Under the pieces are notes generated by a model that worked only from the letters and a program-made list of their open reading frames with translations, searched no databases and had not been told where the DNA came from. A stretch of 56,743 nucleotides of DNA from Alistipes sp. (lineage in GTDB: Bacteria; Bacteroidota; Bacteroidia; Bacteroidales; Rikenellaceae): positions 1-56,743 of the forward strand of contig JAFXLG010000047.1 in NCBI GenBank assembly GCA_017531305.1. The letters run 5' to 3'. This document shows positions 1-8,998 of the stretch, piece by piece. The stretch's first letter is position 1. Each line of letters opens with the position of its first letter. A program made the translations under genes and the position numbers.

Positions 1-2
1 GC

Positions 3-158
3 GATTTCTATATGTATGATGAGGCTCGTTTCGAGGTTGTGGGTCGTGCCTCGGGTCGCCGTATTGCCTTTGGTGATGAGGTGTGGGTTAGAGTCAAGGG
101 GGTAGATATGCGCCGCCGTACGATAGATTTCGAATTGATAGTAAGTGCAAAGAGATGA
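3..158 (+). CDS. rnr: Ribonuclease R, 3' end only (cut by window edge)
   Basis: Only the last 51 codons are present, in the frame beginning at base 3 and ending with TGA at 156-158. The peptide contains the pattern DEARFEVVGRASGRRIAFGD followed by VWVRV and a closing RRRTIDFEL, which resembles the C-terminal S1 RNA-binding domain of RNase R/VacB exoribonucleases. RNase R degrades structured RNA 3' to 5' in the cytoplasm. The stop codon overlaps the mqnC start codon (ATGA), so the two genes are probably translationally coupled. The catalytic domain lies outside the window, so assignment rests on the S1 tail alone. Confidence 0.72.
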   Translation, partial: DFYMYDEARFEVVGRASGRRIAFGDEVWVRVKGVDMRRRTIDFELIVSAKR

Positions 159-1267
159 TAAAGGCAGAGGAGATATTTTCTAAGGCGAGGGATCGCGCTA
201 CACTCAGTCAAGAGGAGGCGTATTGGTTGTGGGATGAGGCTCCGCTGGAGCGTCTAGCAGCTGTTGCCGATGAGGTTAGGCGAGCAGTGGTGGCTGATCC
301 GAATGTTGTTACATGGCAGATTGATCGCAATGTAAATATCACAAACGTCTGTATTTCAGGGTGTAAATTCTGCAACTTCCATTGCAAACCTCACCAGACG
401 GAGAAGGCGTTTATCACTACGATAGAGGAGTATCGCCAGAAGATAGATCGTATGCTGGAATTGGGTGGCGATCAGCTTTTGTTGCAGGGCGGTCTGCATC
501 CAAAATTGGGTATAGAATTTTATGAAGAGTTGTTCAGCGAGCTCAAACGACTCTATCCTCAGGTGCGTCTGCATGCTTTGGGTGCGCCCGAAGTAGCTCA
601 TATTGCGAAGATTAGTGGCATTACCTCACGTAAGGCTTTGGAGCGTTTGGTGGCTGCAGGTTTGGATTCTTTACCAGGTGCTGGAGCAGAAATTCTTGAT
701 CCTCAGGTGAGAAAAACTATCTCGCCTGCCAAACCGAGTGTCGAGGAGTGGCTGGAGGTTATGCACGAGGCTCATGAGATGAATCTCGCTACCTCAGCAA
801 CCATGATGTATGGTCATGTGGAGACTCCTCACCAGAGGATAGATCATCTGCTGACAATTCGTGATTTGCAGGCTCGTTGTCCAGAGGGAAATTATGGGTT
901 CTTGGCATTCATCCCGTGGATCTTCCGTTCGAGTGGAACAAGGCTTGAGGCGGAGGGTGTAAGGTCGCAATTTTCGGCATTGGAGTATATCAGAGTAATC
1001 GCGGTGAGTCGCTTGATTCTTAATAATATACAAAATATCCAAGCCTCGTGGCTGACGGTGGGAAAGCCTACGGCACAACTCGCCCTGCATAGTGGAGCAA
1101 ACGACATGGGTTCTATTATGATCGAGGAGAATGTGGTGTCAAGTGCTGGAGCGCATAATAAGTTCGATGCCGAAGGTATCCAGCAGGCAATCCGCGAAGC
1201 GGGATTCCGCCCGCAACTTCGTGATCAGTTGTATCGAAAGAGAGTCTATCGGGGTGTGGCGAAATAA
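155..1267 (+). CDS. mqnC: Cyclic dehypoxanthine futalosine synthase (radical SAM)
   Basis: This 370-residue protein is a radical SAM enzyme of the MqnC family, which cyclises dehypoxanthine futalosine in the futalosine route to menaquinone. The iron-sulfur cluster motif CxxxCxxC is seen as Cys66, Cys70 and Cys73. Further matching segments are the GGDQLLLQGGLHP stretch and the C-terminal SAGAHNKFD region typical of the MqnC/MqnE group. Length is normal. MqnC is preferred over MqnE because of the overall length and the QGGLHP segment, but the two are related. It overlaps the rnr stop codon and is closed by its own terminator. No other menaquinone gene lies nearby. Confidence 0.85.
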   Translation: MIKAEEIFSKARDRATLSQEEAYWLWDEAPLERLAAVADEVRRAVVADPNVVTWQIDRNVNITNVCISGCKFCNFHCKPHQTEKAFITTIEEYRQKIDRMLELGGDQLLLQGGLHPKLGIEFYEELFSELKRLYPQVRLHALGAPEVAHIAKISGITSRKALERLVAAGLDSLPGAGAEILDPQVRKTISPAKPSVEEWLEVMHEAHEMNLATSATMMYGHVETPHQRIDHLLTIRDLQARCPEGNYGFLAFIPWIFRSSGTRLEAEGVRSQFSALEYIRVIAVSRLILNNIQNIQASWLTVGKPTAQLALHSGANDMGSIMIEENVVSSAGAHNKFDAEGIQQAIREAGFRPQLRDQLYRKRVYRGVAK

Positions 1268-1290
1268 CGTCTTGAGTTATAAGTTTAGTG

Positions 1291-1332
1291 GGGATAATCC
1301 AATGTGAAGTGGCGGATTATCCTCTTATTTTT
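1291..1332 (+). terminator. Rho-independent terminator after mqnC
   Basis: A 9-bp perfect stem, GGATAATCC at 1292-1300 pairing with GGATTATCC at 1314-1322, is followed by a T-rich run (tcttattttt). It lies 24 bases after the mqnC stop and ends the rnr-mqnC transcript. Confidence 0.75.
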
Positions 1333-1419
1333 GTCTACAGCAAGTGACTATAGCATAACTAAAAACGTCTCATTAAAAATAAATTAACATAGAAAGGCTT
1401 TTAATTAATTAAAATTAAT

Positions 1420-1427
1420 TACCTTTG
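1420..1427 (+). promoter_or_regulatory. Bacteroidota-type promoter (-7 box) for tig
   Basis: TACCTTTG matches the Bacteroidota -7 consensus TAnnTTTG. It lies 53 bases before the tig start codon, downstream of an A/T-rich stretch. A clear TTG -33 element is not evident at the usual spacing. Confidence 0.65.
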
Positions 1428-1480
1428 CACTCCGAATTAGCATAGAAAATACGAAATAAATAAAATACTAAATCAGAATT

Positions 1481-2806
1481 ATGAAGATTACAAGAGAACA
1501 GCGCGAGGCAGGTACTTCGATTTTGAAGGTACTCGTTGCAGAGGCAGATTATGCAGAGGCAGTTGATAAGATGTTGCGTGACTACAAGCGTAAGGCTAAT
1601 ATCCCAGGTTTCCGTCCTGGTATGGTTCCTATGGGCATTGTACGCAAGATGTATGGTAAGGGTGCAGTTGCTGAGCAGTCATACCGTATCGCATCAAACT
1701 CAGTATTCGAGTATTTGCAGAAGGAGGGTATCGAGTATGTAGGCGATGTTATCCCATCAGAGGAGCAGGGTGATTTCGATTTCGAGAACAACACCGAGCA
1801 TGAGTTTATGTTCGAGATCGGTGAGGCTCCAAAGATCGCGGTAGAGCTTACAAAGGATGACAAGCTCACATACAACAAGATCAAGATCGATGACAAGATG
1901 GTAGAGGCTTACAAGGATAACTACTTGCGCCGCTACGGTCGTTTGGTAGATGTTGAGAAGGTTGAGAAGGATGAGGCTTTGACTGTTATCTTGGATAACG
2001 GCGATATCCGTATCGAGGACGCCTATGTAGGTCTTATCTCAATGAGCGATGAGGAGCGTGCTATCTTCTTGGGTAAGAAGGTTGGCGATAAGATGGATGT
2101 AGATGTAAACGAGCTCTACAAGTCAACTTCTCAGCGTGCTTCTATCCTTCAGGTTAAGGAGGATGAGTTAGAGACAATCAATCCTAAGTTCTCTTTGGAG
2201 ATCAAGCAGATCCGTCAGTTTGCTAACCCAGAGCTCAACGAGGAGTTCTTCAAGATGGCTTTCCCAGCAGGTAACATCACTTCAGAGGAGGAGTTGAACA
2301 AGTTCTTGACATCAGAGATCGAGACTGAGCTTAAGCGTGAGTCTGATTACCTCTTCACTATCCGCGTTCGCAACTTCCTTATGGAGAAGGCTGCTTTGCA
2401 GATGCCTGAGGCATTCTTGAAGCGTTGGTTGTTCACTATCAACGAGGGTAAGTTCACTATGGAGGATATCGAGAAGGATTTCGATGGCTTCGTTAAGATG
2501 TTCACTTGGAACTACATCCAGAAGCACTTCATCGATACAGCTGAGTTGCGCGTAAGCAAGGAGGAGGCTGAGGCTGAGGCTAAGGAGTTTGCAAAGGCTC
2601 AGTTTGCTCAGTATGGCATGCCATCGGCTCCAGAAGAGATGATTGCTAACTTCTCTAAGCAGATCCTTGAGAACAAGGAGCAGTCACAGAAGATCTATGA
2701 GAAGCTCTATGAGTTGAAGGTTGTAGAGTACGTTAAGTCTCAGATCAAGGTCTCTAACAAGTCTGTATCTTCAGAGGAGTTCGCTAAGTTGGCTCAGGAG
2801 ATTTAA
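1481..2806 (+). CDS. tig: Trigger factor, ribosome-associated chaperone
   Basis: A 441-residue trigger factor, which binds near the ribosomal exit tunnel and shields nascent chains. The N-terminal ribosome-binding signature appears as GFRPGMVP (family: GFRxGxxP) around residues 43-50, preceded by the YKRKANIP segment. The middle region (about 150-245) is short and lacks the usual FKBP prolyl-isomerase sequence landmarks; the C-terminal helical arms are present. Codon use is strongly biased (GAG, AAG, CGT), consistent with high expression. It has its own promoter and terminator and lies just before clpP-clpX, the classic tig-clpPX order. Confidence 0.93.
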   Translation: MKITREQREAGTSILKVLVAEADYAEAVDKMLRDYKRKANIPGFRPGMVPMGIVRKMYGKGAVAEQSYRIASNSVFEYLQKEGIEYVGDVIPSEEQGDFDFENNTEHEFMFEIGEAPKIAVELTKDDKLTYNKIKIDDKMVEAYKDNYLRRYGRLVDVEKVEKDEALTVILDNGDIRIEDAYVGLISMSDEERAIFLGKKVGDKMDVDVNELYKSTSQRASILQVKEDELETINPKFSLEIKQIRQFANPELNEEFFKMAFPAGNITSEEELNKFLTSEIETELKRESDYLFTIRVRNFLMEKAALQMPEAFLKRWLFTINEGKFTMEDIEKDFDGFVKMFTWNYIQKHFIDTAELRVSKEEAEAEAKEFAKAQFAQYGMPSAPEEMIANFSKQILENKEQSQKIYEKLYELKVVEYVKSQIKVSNKSVSSEEFAKLAQEI

Positions 2807-2877
2807 TAATAATGATGTCGAATGCTCGAGACTCTTGATGTAAGTTAAGGGTCAAAGAGTGTCGAGATAGTTCTTGG

Positions 2878-2917
2878 ATTGGACTCTGGGCGTAAAGTTT
2901 GCAGAGTCCAATTTTTA
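2878..2917 (+). terminator. Rho-independent terminator after tig
   Basis: An 11-bp perfect stem, ATTGGACTCTG at 2878-2888 with CAGAGTCCAAT at 2902-2912, is followed by TTTTTA. A second, imperfect stem lies just upstream (2825-2838 with 2852-2866). Together they separate tig from clpP. The rest of the 2807-3033 gap shows no gene and no convincing promoter for clpP. Confidence 0.85.
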
Positions 2918-3033
2918 GTTTTCTTTGTGGCGGTAAATCTGGGGCATGGGCGTAAGGAGTAATCCGTTTTGGGTGTGCCGAGGTTATTATCGCATGGAGT
3001 GAATAAATATATTAATATATAAAGTATAACGAT

Positions 3034-3702
3034 ATGAGTGAATTTGAAAAGTATGCCAAAGGATATTGTGGTATCAGTAGTCTGAAATTGCACGATTTTA
3101 AATCTATTCAGTCGGCATATGTCTCTCCGACAATTATTGAGGAGCGTCAGTTGAATGTTGCTACGATGGATGTCTTTTCTCGACTTATGATGGATCGTAT
3201 CATCTTCTTGGGTGCTCCGATCTATGATGATGCTGCCAATATCATTCAGGCACAGTTACTTTTTCTGGAGTCGGTAGATCCTTCGAAGGATATCCAGATC
3301 TATATCAACTCTCCTGGTGGATCGGTTTCGGCAGGCTTGGGGATATACGATACTATGCAACTCATATCGAGTGACGTGGCTACCATATGTACAGGATTGG
3401 CAGCTTCGATGGGTGCTGTGTTGCTTACCGCAGGCGCTGCCGGCAAGCGTTCGGCATTGCCACACTCTCGCATCATGATCCATCAGCCGTTGGGTGGTGC
3501 GCAGGGTCAGGCTTCCGATATTGAGATTACGGCTCGTGAGATCATGAAGACCAAAAAGGAGCTTTATGAGATCCTTTCTCATCACTCTGGTGTGTCGGTA
3601 GAGAAGATTGAGCGTGATGCAGACCGCGATTATTGGATGACATCGGCGGAGGCTAAAGAGTATGGCTTGATTGATGCAGTATTGGGTAAGCGCACGAAAT
3701 AA
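3034..3702 (+). CDS. clpP: ATP-dependent Clp protease proteolytic subunit
   Basis: A 222-residue serine protease subunit of the ClpXP and ClpAP complexes. The nucleophile serine is seen in GLAASMGA (Ser125) and the catalytic histidine in [10 protein letters not shown] (His150); an aspartate in the DRDYWM segment (about 199) completes the triad. The protein carries about 15 more N-terminal residues than E. coli ClpP, probably a propeptide that is removed. The next gene, clpX, starts 12 bases downstream and encodes its unfoldase partner, so the pair is an operon. Confidence 0.95.
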   Translation: MSEFEKYAKGYCGISSLKLHDFKSIQSAYVSPTIIEERQLNVATMDVFSRLMMDRIIFLGAPIYDDAANIIQAQLLFLESVDPSKDIQIYINSPGGSVSAGLGIYDTMQLISSDVATICTGLAASMGAVLLTAGAAGKRSALPHSRIMIHQPLGGAQGQASDIEITAREIMKTKKELYEILSHHSGVSVEKIERDADRDYWMTSAEAKEYGLIDAVLGKRTK

Positions 3703-3714
3703 AAAATAATTAGT

Positions 3715-4995
3715 ATGGCAAATAAGCATAAAGGGACAGGTCGAGGTCATGAGGATTGCTGCTCGTTTTGTGGTGCAAAGCGTAGCGATGTGGCGTTGAT
3801 GTTCCAGGGTGTTGATGGCTCTAATATCTGCAATAATTGTGTGGATCGAGGTTATCAGCTTTTGCGTGAGAGCGAGCTTGTCTCAGGTAAGGGTAAGGCT
3901 TCGGCAGATGGTCGTGAACTGAGCTTGGATAAACTTATGAAGCCCCAGCAGATTAAGTCGGTGCTGGATCAATATGTCATAGGTCAGGATGATGCCAAGC
4001 GATATATGTCGGTGGCGGTCTATAACCACTACAAACGTATCTTGAGTCGCGAAAATGGTATGCAGGGCGATGTGGAGATTGATAAGTCGAATATCGTGCT
4101 GGTAGGACCTACTGGTACGGGTAAGACTTTGATGGCTCGTACAATCGCGCGAGTGTTGAACGTGCCTTTTACTATCGTTGATGCTACGGTGTTGACCGAA
4201 GCGGGCTATGTGGGCGAGGATGTGGAGAGTATTCTCTCGCGCTTGTTGCAGGTGGCAGACTACGATGTCAAGGCGGCAGAGCGAGGTATTGTCTTTATAG
4301 ATGAGATAGATAAAATTGCCCGCAAGGGAGATAATCCGAGCATCACGCGAGATGTTTCGGGCGAAGGTGTGCAGCAGGCTTTGTTGAAGATTCTGGAGGG
4401 CACGACAGTGAATGTACCTCCTCAGGGTGGTCGTAAGCATCCTGATCAGAAGTTTATTCAGGTCAATACCAAAGATATCTTGTTTATCTGTGGCGGAGCA
4501 TTTGACGGCATAGAGAAGAAGATCGCTCAACGACTCAATACAAGAGCCATCGGCTATGGAGTGCAGAACTCTTTGCAGGTGGATCGCGAGAATTTGATGA
4601 AATATATTATGCCTCAGGATCTTAAATCGTTTGGTTTGATCCCTGAGCTGGTGGGACGATTGCCTGTTTTGACCTATATGCAACCTCTTACAGTGGAGGC
4701 ATTGCGTAAAATTTTGACCGAGCCAAAGAATGCTATAGTAAAGCAATATGAGCAGTTGTTCGCAATGGATGGCGTGGACTTTAAGTTCTCTGATGAGGTG
4801 TTGGATTACATCGTGCAGAAGGCCGATGAGTATAAGTTGGGGGCTCGTGGTTTGCGCTCGATTTGCGAGGCTATTGTGACTGATATTATGTTTGATCTGC
4901 CCTCTTCCGATGCCAAGGAGTACACCTTGGAGCTTGATTATGCAAAAAAGCGTATTGAAGGGTCGAATTTTTTGCAACTTAAGCAGGTAGGTTAA
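3715..4995 (+). CDS. clpX: Clp protease ATP-binding subunit ClpX
   Basis: A 426-residue AAA+ unfoldase that feeds substrates to ClpP. An N-terminal zinc-binding domain is seen with Cys16, Cys19, Cys39 and Cys42. The Walker A motif GPTGTGKT is at residues 131-138, the Walker B is IVFIDEIDK, and the C-terminal ARGLRS sensor-2 motif is present. Length is normal. It directly follows clpP in the same direction. Confidence 0.96.
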   Translation: MANKHKGTGRGHEDCCSFCGAKRSDVALMFQGVDGSNICNNCVDRGYQLLRESELVSGKGKASADGRELSLDKLMKPQQIKSVLDQYVIGQDDAKRYMSVAVYNHYKRILSRENGMQGDVEIDKSNIVLVGPTGTGKTLMARTIARVLNVPFTIVDATVLTEAGYVGEDVESILSRLLQVADYDVKAAERGIVFIDEIDKIARKGDNPSITRDVSGEGVQQALLKILEGTTVNVPPQGGRKHPDQKFIQVNTKDILFICGGAFDGIEKKIAQRLNTRAIGYGVQNSLQVDRENLMKYIMPQDLKSFGLIPELVGRLPVLTYMQPLTVEALRKILTEPKNAIVKQYEQLFAMDGVDFKFSDEVLDYIVQKADEYKLGARGLRSICEAIVTDIMFDLPSSDAKEYTLELDYAKKRIEGSNFLQLKQVG

Positions 4996-5006
4996 GAAAA
5001 ATGTGC

Positions 5007-5014
5007 TATATTTG
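5007..5014 (+). promoter_or_regulatory. Probable -7 box for transketolase gene
   Basis: TATATTTG matches the Bacteroidota TAnnTTTG element, 27 bases before the transketolase start codon and just after the clpX stop. A TTG at the usual distance is not seen, so the promoter is moderately supported. Confidence 0.5.
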
Positions 5015-5041
5015 TGTAATAGGAAATAAGTAATCAAATAT

Positions 5042-7072
5042 ATGTTCTCTAACTCTAAACTAAACAAGGCGGCAGATAACATTCGTATTTTGGCTGCTGC
5101 TATGGTTGAAAAGGCTAAATCAGGTCACCCTGGCGGAGCTATGGGTGGTGCTGATTTTATCAATCTGCTCTATTCTGAGTTCCTTAAGTATGATCCAGAG
5201 AATCCTGAGTATCCGTTCCGTGACAGATTCTTCCTCGATCCTGGTCATATGTCACCAATGCTCTATTCAGTGCTGGCATTGTCTGGATTCTACCAGATGG
5301 AGGATCTGAAGAGCTTCCGTCAGTGGGGTAGCATCACCCCTGGTCACCCAGAGGTAGATGTGATGCATGGTGTGGAGAATACATCAGGTCCACTCGGTCA
5401 GGGTCATGCCATGGCTCTGGGTGCTGCTATTGCCGAGCGTTTCATGGTGGCTCGTTTCGGAGAGTGGATGGCACATAAGACATATGCCTTTATCTCTGAC
5501 GGTGCAGTTCAGGAGGAGATTTCACAGGGCGTAGGTCGTATTGCTGGTCACTTGGGGTTGGCAAACTTTATCATGTATTATGATTCGAACAATGTCCAGC
5601 TCTCGACTAAGGTAGATGAGGTCGATGGTGAGGATGTTGTGGCTAAGTATAAAGCTTGGGGTTGGCATGTGATTGAGGCAGATGCTCACGATGTAGAGCA
5701 GTTGCGTGCAGCACTTGTTGAGGCAAATGCCCAGACCGAGAAGCCTACTTTGATTGTTGGTCATTCTATCATGGCTAAGGGTGCTTGCGGTGCCAATGGT
5801 GAGAGCTTCGAGGGTAAGGTTTCGACTCATGGTCAGCCATTGTCGGGTGCTGGCGCAGATTTGGCAGCTACAGTAGCTAATTTGGGTGGTGATGCAGAGA
5901 ATCCATTCCAGATCTTTGCCGAGACAGCCGAGATCTATGCTGCTCGCCAAGAGCAGCTCAAGCAGTGGGCTACCGAGCTTAAGGCTAAGGAGTCAGAGTG
6001 GCGTTCGCAGAATAAGGATCTTTCACGTAAGTTGAATCGCTTCCTATCGGGTGAGATTCCAGAGATCGACTATAATAAGATCGAGATGAAGGCAGATGTT
6101 GCCACCCGTGCTGCATCGGCTACTATGCTGGGTGTATATGCCGAGAAGATTGAGAATATGATCGTGGCTTCGGCAGATTTGAGCAACTCAGATAAGACAG
6201 ACGGTTTCTTGAAGAAGACCAAGGCTTTTGAGCGCGGTGACTTTACAGGTCAGTTCTTCCAAGCAGGTGTAGCTGAGCTTACTATGGCTTGTATCATGAA
6301 TGGTATGGCTCTGCATGGTGGTGTAATCCCTGCTTGCGGTACATTCTTCGTATTCTCGGATTATATGAAACCTGCGTTGCGCTTGTCGGCGTTGATGCGT
6401 CTTAAGGTTATCTATATCTGGACTCATGACTCGTTCCGTGTGGGCGAGGATGGTCCTACACATCAGCCTATCGAGCATGAGGCTCAGATCCGTTTGATGG
6501 AGCAGTTGCGTAACCATCAGGGTGAGCGTTCTATGGTTGTGTTACGTCCAGCCGATGCTGAGGAGACTGCTGTTGCATGGCAGATTGCTTTGGCGGAGAA
6601 GCGTCCTGTGGCGTTGATTCTTTCGCGTCAGAATGTTAAAAACCTTCCAGCTTTGAGCTGCTCACGCCGCGAGGAGGCTAAGCAGGCAACTAAGGGAGCA
6701 TATATCGTGATGGATTCTGCTAAGGCTCAGGTTGTGATGGTTGCATCGGGTTCGGAAGTTGCTACTTTGGTAGAGGGTGCCGAGCTACTTCGTAAGGAGG
6801 GTATTGCGGTGCGTGTTGTCAGCGTTCCCAGTGAGGGCTTGTTCCGCGACCAGCCAAAGTCATATCAGGAGTCTGTATTGTTGAAGGATGTTCCTCGTTA
6901 TGGTTTGACTGCAGGACTCTCTATTACCCTGAGAGGACTTGTTGGCGAAGAGGGTAAGATACATAGTTTGGATCATTTCGGATATTCAGCTCCATTCAAG
7001 GTGTTGGATGAGAAGTTCGGTTATAATGACCAGACTGTTTATGAGGAGGTTAAGGCTCTGATTAAAGGTTAG
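5042..7072 (+). CDS. tkt: Transketolase
   Basis: A 676-residue thiamine-diphosphate enzyme that moves two-carbon units between sugar phosphates in the pentose phosphate pathway. The N-terminal KSGHPGGAMG motif, the GHGxxMALGAA-type segment (GQGHAMALGA), and the cofactor region ISDGAVQEE (family: GDGCxxEG) are seen, along with the central DSFRVGEDGPTHQPIEH motif typical of transketolases. It is a single full-length chain, not the split form. It appears to be transcribed alone from a promoter in the short gap after clpX. Confidence 0.94.
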   Translation: MFSNSKLNKAADNIRILAAAMVEKAKSGHPGGAMGGADFINLLYSEFLKYDPENPEYPFRDRFFLDPGHMSPMLYSVLALSGFYQMEDLKSFRQWGSITPGHPEVDVMHGVENTSGPLGQGHAMALGAAIAERFMVARFGEWMAHKTYAFISDGAVQEEISQGVGRIAGHLGLANFIMYYDSNNVQLSTKVDEVDGEDVVAKYKAWGWHVIEADAHDVEQLRAALVEANAQTEKPTLIVGHSIMAKGACGANGESFEGKVSTHGQPLSGAGADLAATVANLGGDAENPFQIFAETAEIYAARQEQLKQWATELKAKESEWRSQNKDLSRKLNRFLSGEIPEIDYNKIEMKADVATRAASATMLGVYAEKIENMIVASADLSNSDKTDGFLKKTKAFERGDFTGQFFQAGVAELTMACIMNGMALHGGVIPACGTFFVFSDYMKPALRLSALMRLKVIYIWTHDSFRVGEDGPTHQPIEHEAQIRLMEQLRNHQGERSMVVLRPADAEETAVAWQIALAEKRPVALILSRQNVKNLPALSCSRREEAKQATKGAYIVMDSAKAQVVMVASGSEVATLVEGAELLRKEGIAVRVVSVPSEGLFRDQPKSYQESVLLKDVPRYGLTAGLSITLRGLVGEEGKIHSLDHFGYSAPFKVLDEKFGYNDQTVYEEVKALIKG

Positions 7073-7138
7073 ACATCTATTGTGGGTGGATTGCAAGGGC
7101 AATTCGCTCGCTTGTAATCTATAACCCAAGTTTAAGGA

Positions 7139-7678
7139 ATGGAGAATAGAATTAAATTGCAGGATCGTACCTTTAGGGTCATGATTTCGGCAGAGCAGAT
7201 TGATAAGGCTGTAGCCGAGGTTGCCTCTAAGTTGAATGAAAGATATGCAGGTCGTGAGCCTATCTTTGTGGGTGTGTTGAGCGGATCAATCCTCTTTATG
7301 AGCGATTTGGTGCGTAAGACCACTTTTGATAGCGAGATGACATTCGTTAAGGTATCTTCATATTCAGGTACAGAATCTACAGGCAAGGTGAAAATGGAGT
7401 TGGGCTTGAATGTTGATATCAAGGATCGCGATGTAATTATTGTCGAGGATATTGTTGAGACAGGTCACAGTATGAAGCATCTATTGGATTACTTTGCTGA
7501 CTTTAATCCTCGCAGTGTCGCAATATGTACGCTCTTCTTTAAGCCCGAGAAGTTCCTCTATGATTATCCTATTGAGTATGTAGCTTTGCCTATTGGTAAT
7601 GAGTTTATCTTGGGATATGGCTTGGATTACAACCAATTGGGTCGTAATCTGAAGGATATTTATGTAGTAGAAGAGTAG
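7139..7678 (+). CDS. hpt: Hypoxanthine phosphoribosyltransferase
   Basis: A 179-residue purine salvage enzyme that converts hypoxanthine (and usually guanine) plus PRPP to the nucleotide. The PRPP-binding loop is clear as VIIVEDIVETGHSM, and the N-terminal region GVLSGSILFMSDLVR matches the family's pyrophosphate loop. Length is normal for bacterial Hpt. The 66-base gap before it holds only a weak stem (around 7089-7120) without a T-run and no clear promoter, so read-through from the transketolase gene is possible. Confidence 0.9.
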   Translation: MENRIKLQDRTFRVMISAEQIDKAVAEVASKLNERYAGREPIFVGVLSGSILFMSDLVRKTTFDSEMTFVKVSSYSGTESTGKVKMELGLNVDIKDRDVIIVEDIVETGHSMKHLLDYFADFNPRSVAICTLFFKPEKFLYDYPIEYVALPIGNEFILGYGLDYNQLGRNLKDIYVVEE

Positions 7679-7722
7679 TTGCACTAAAGGTGCGTGATGA
7701 ATCATTTATCATAGAGGAAAGC

Positions 7723-7998
7723 ATGGCATCTAATTTCAGCAAGAGAATGTGGCAGGTGTTGACGGCGGTAATAATCATATATACCGCTATGCTTACCGTG
7801 CGTAATCTTGTTCGTATGGTGAAGATTCAGAGTCGTATCTCGCTCTTGGAGGATCAGAGGGATTTTTTTCAGCAACGCATCAGCGAGGATAGCACTTTGT
7901 TGGAGAGGTTGAACTATGATGAGTATCTGGAGCAGTATGCTCGTGAGAAGTTTCATATGCAACGCCCCAATGAGTATATCTATATACTTGAGGATTAG
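7723..7998 (+). CDS. Septum formation initiator (DivIC/FtsB-like)
   Basis: A 91-residue bitopic membrane protein from the ATG at 7723; an upstream in-frame GTG at 7690 is less likely because it adds a stretch unlike the family. One transmembrane helix (about residues 10-30, VLTAVIIIYTAML) is followed by a short coiled coil (RISLLEDQRDFFQQRI) and the conserved closing pattern YDEYLEQYAREKFHMQRPNEYIYIL, split here only by its length. This is the FtsB/DivIC layout, a protein that links FtsL and FtsQ in the divisome. It follows hpt closely and shares its terminator. Confidence 0.8.
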   Translation: MASNFSKRMWQVLTAVIIIYTAMLTVRNLVRMVKIQSRISLLEDQRDFFQQRISEDSTLLERLNYDEYLEQYAREKFHMQRPNEYIYILED

Positions 7999-8091
7999 AG
8001 ATATGAGTGTGAATGGTGCGCGGGAGAAAAGATGATTGCGGTGTTTGCTGCATTTTTTGACTCCTACGTTTTCATACACAATCAGATAGCG

Positions 8092-8130
8092 AAAGGGTTG
8101 CGCAACCGAGTAGGTTGGCAACCCTTTTTA
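8092..8130 (+). terminator. Strong terminator between divIC-like gene and argR
   Basis: AAAGGGTTGC at 8092-8101 pairs with GCAACCCTTT, and an inner stem CAACC (8103-8107) pairs with GGTTG (8113-8117), giving a long hairpin followed by TTTTTAG. It ends the plus-strand transcript and may also serve the converging argR. Nothing else is seen in the 7999-8091 stretch. Confidence 0.8.
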
Positions 8131-8146
8131 GTTGGATATTATCCGT

Positions 8147-8614
8147 TTAAATCATATTGCTCAATGTGGGGAAGATACGCAGCAGAGCATCTGTTACGTC
8201 TTTGCGTTTAGCATCCTCTTTGAGAATAATCAAAACCGTATTGTCGCCAGCTATGGTGCCGAGAATGTATGGCGAATCGAGGTTATCGATCGGAACAGAT
8301 ATGGCACTTGCATAACCCGATTTGGTCTTTAATACACCTAAATTACCTGAGAACGAAAGGCTTAGGATGTTGTCCGATATATTTGCCGATACGTTTACCT
8401 CGTGAGTTGTAGAGTTAGGTAAAACGTATATATATCCTTTGTTCTTGTGAGGCACTTTTGCCACGTTCATAAACTTCAAATCCCTGGAGAGTGTACTCTG
8501 TGTGATCTCTACTCCATTCTCACTCAGACGTGTGATAAGCTCCTCTTGAGAAGATATCTGTTCGTTGCGTATTATCTTGCGAATTATCGCAAATCGTTGT
8601 GTTTTCTGATTCAT
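8147..8614 (-). CDS. argR: Arginine repressor ArgR
   Basis: A 155-residue DNA-binding regulator of the ArgR/AhrC family. The N-terminal winged helix-turn-helix shows EELITRLSENGVEITQSTLS followed by the RDLKFMNVAKV segment; the C-terminal hexamerisation and arginine-binding domain has GTIAGDNTVLIIL (family: GTIAGDDT), with the aspartate present. It is transcribed away from the arginine biosynthesis operon, as expected for its repressor. Its promoter overlaps an inverted repeat (8738-8760), so autoregulation is likely. It converges with the divIC-like gene. Confidence 0.93.
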   Translation of the reverse strand: MNQKTQRFAIIRKIIRNEQISSQEELITRLSENGVEITQSTLSRDLKFMNVAKVPHKNKGYIYVLPNSTTHEVNVSANISDNILSLSFSGNLGVLKTKSGYASAISVPIDNLDSPYILGTIAGDNTVLIILKEDAKRKDVTDALLRIFPTLSNMI

Positions 8615-8737
8615 CTTAATATCTTTTATGGTGGATATTTATGACTCGCAGAGTCGATCTTTTTTGTTTAAAATAGTATCTTTTCTGTTATAGGTTCTCC
8701 AGACACAATTTTTGTTATAAAAGACTTGTGTGTCATA

Positions 8738-8774
8738 TTTATGCAAATATAGTGCATAAAACTCATATTTACAA
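8738..8774 (-). promoter_or_regulatory. argR promoter overlapped by a candidate ARG box
   Basis: Read on the minus strand, TATATTTG (8751-8744) matches the -7 consensus and a TTG lies 20 bases upstream (about 8772-8774). The -7 box sits inside a perfect inverted repeat, TTTATGCA (8738-8745) and TGCATAAA (8753-8760) with a 7-base spacer. Its position and the half-site TGCAT, close to the TGAAT half-site of known ARG boxes, suggest an ArgR operator. The operator role is inferred. Confidence 0.6.
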
Positions 8775-8885
8775 TAAATTTTGCAAAAAATAAGACTATT
8801 ATGGCATATTTCCATTTTCAGGAGTTCCCTGTTTCACCTAAGTTTGTAGCAGATGAAATTTCTGTTGTGCGACAGCATTTATTAG

Positions 8886-8903
8886 ATATTTATACATAAA
8901 TAT
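8886..8903. promoter_or_regulatory. 18-bp palindrome, candidate ARG box
   Basis: ATATTTAT (8886-8893) and ATAAATAT (8896-8903) form a perfect inverted repeat with a 2-base centre, 18 bp in all, the size of a classical ARG box. It lies in the middle of the 8615-9039 gap between argR and the arg operon. The gap (425 bp) is very A/T-rich and holds no credible gene; several further TGCAT/ATGC words follow (8901-8925). Confidence 0.45.
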
Positions 8904-8963
8904 GCTAATAATATGCGATTATGCTACTATTTTTCTATTAATATAAATATAGCACGACTAAAA

Positions 8964-8998
8964 TTTGCATATTGCGTATTTATATGCAATATTTGCAT
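8964..8998 (+). promoter_or_regulatory. arg operon promoter with overlapping inverted repeats
   Basis: TTTG (8964-8967), 20 bases of spacer, then AATATTTG (8988-8995) give a near-consensus Bacteroidota promoter 45 bases before the first operon gene. Two inverted repeats lie on top of it: TTGCATAT (8965-8972) with ATATGCAA (8982-8989), and ATGCAA (8984-8989) with TTGCAT (8993-8998). Binding of ArgR here would block RNA polymerase. The promoter is read from sequence; the operator role is inferred from the neighbouring argR. Confidence 0.6.

Noticed and set aside
3883-5082. A 399-codon open frame on the minus strand across clpX
   Set aside because: It mirrors clpX and the start of the transketolase gene; composition (many His, Leu, Ile, Arg) is typical of antisense shadow frames, and it has no promoter or motif.
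7089-7121. Terminator after the transketolase gene
   Set aside because: A weak stem (GATTGCAAG with CTTGTAATC) is present but has no T-run.
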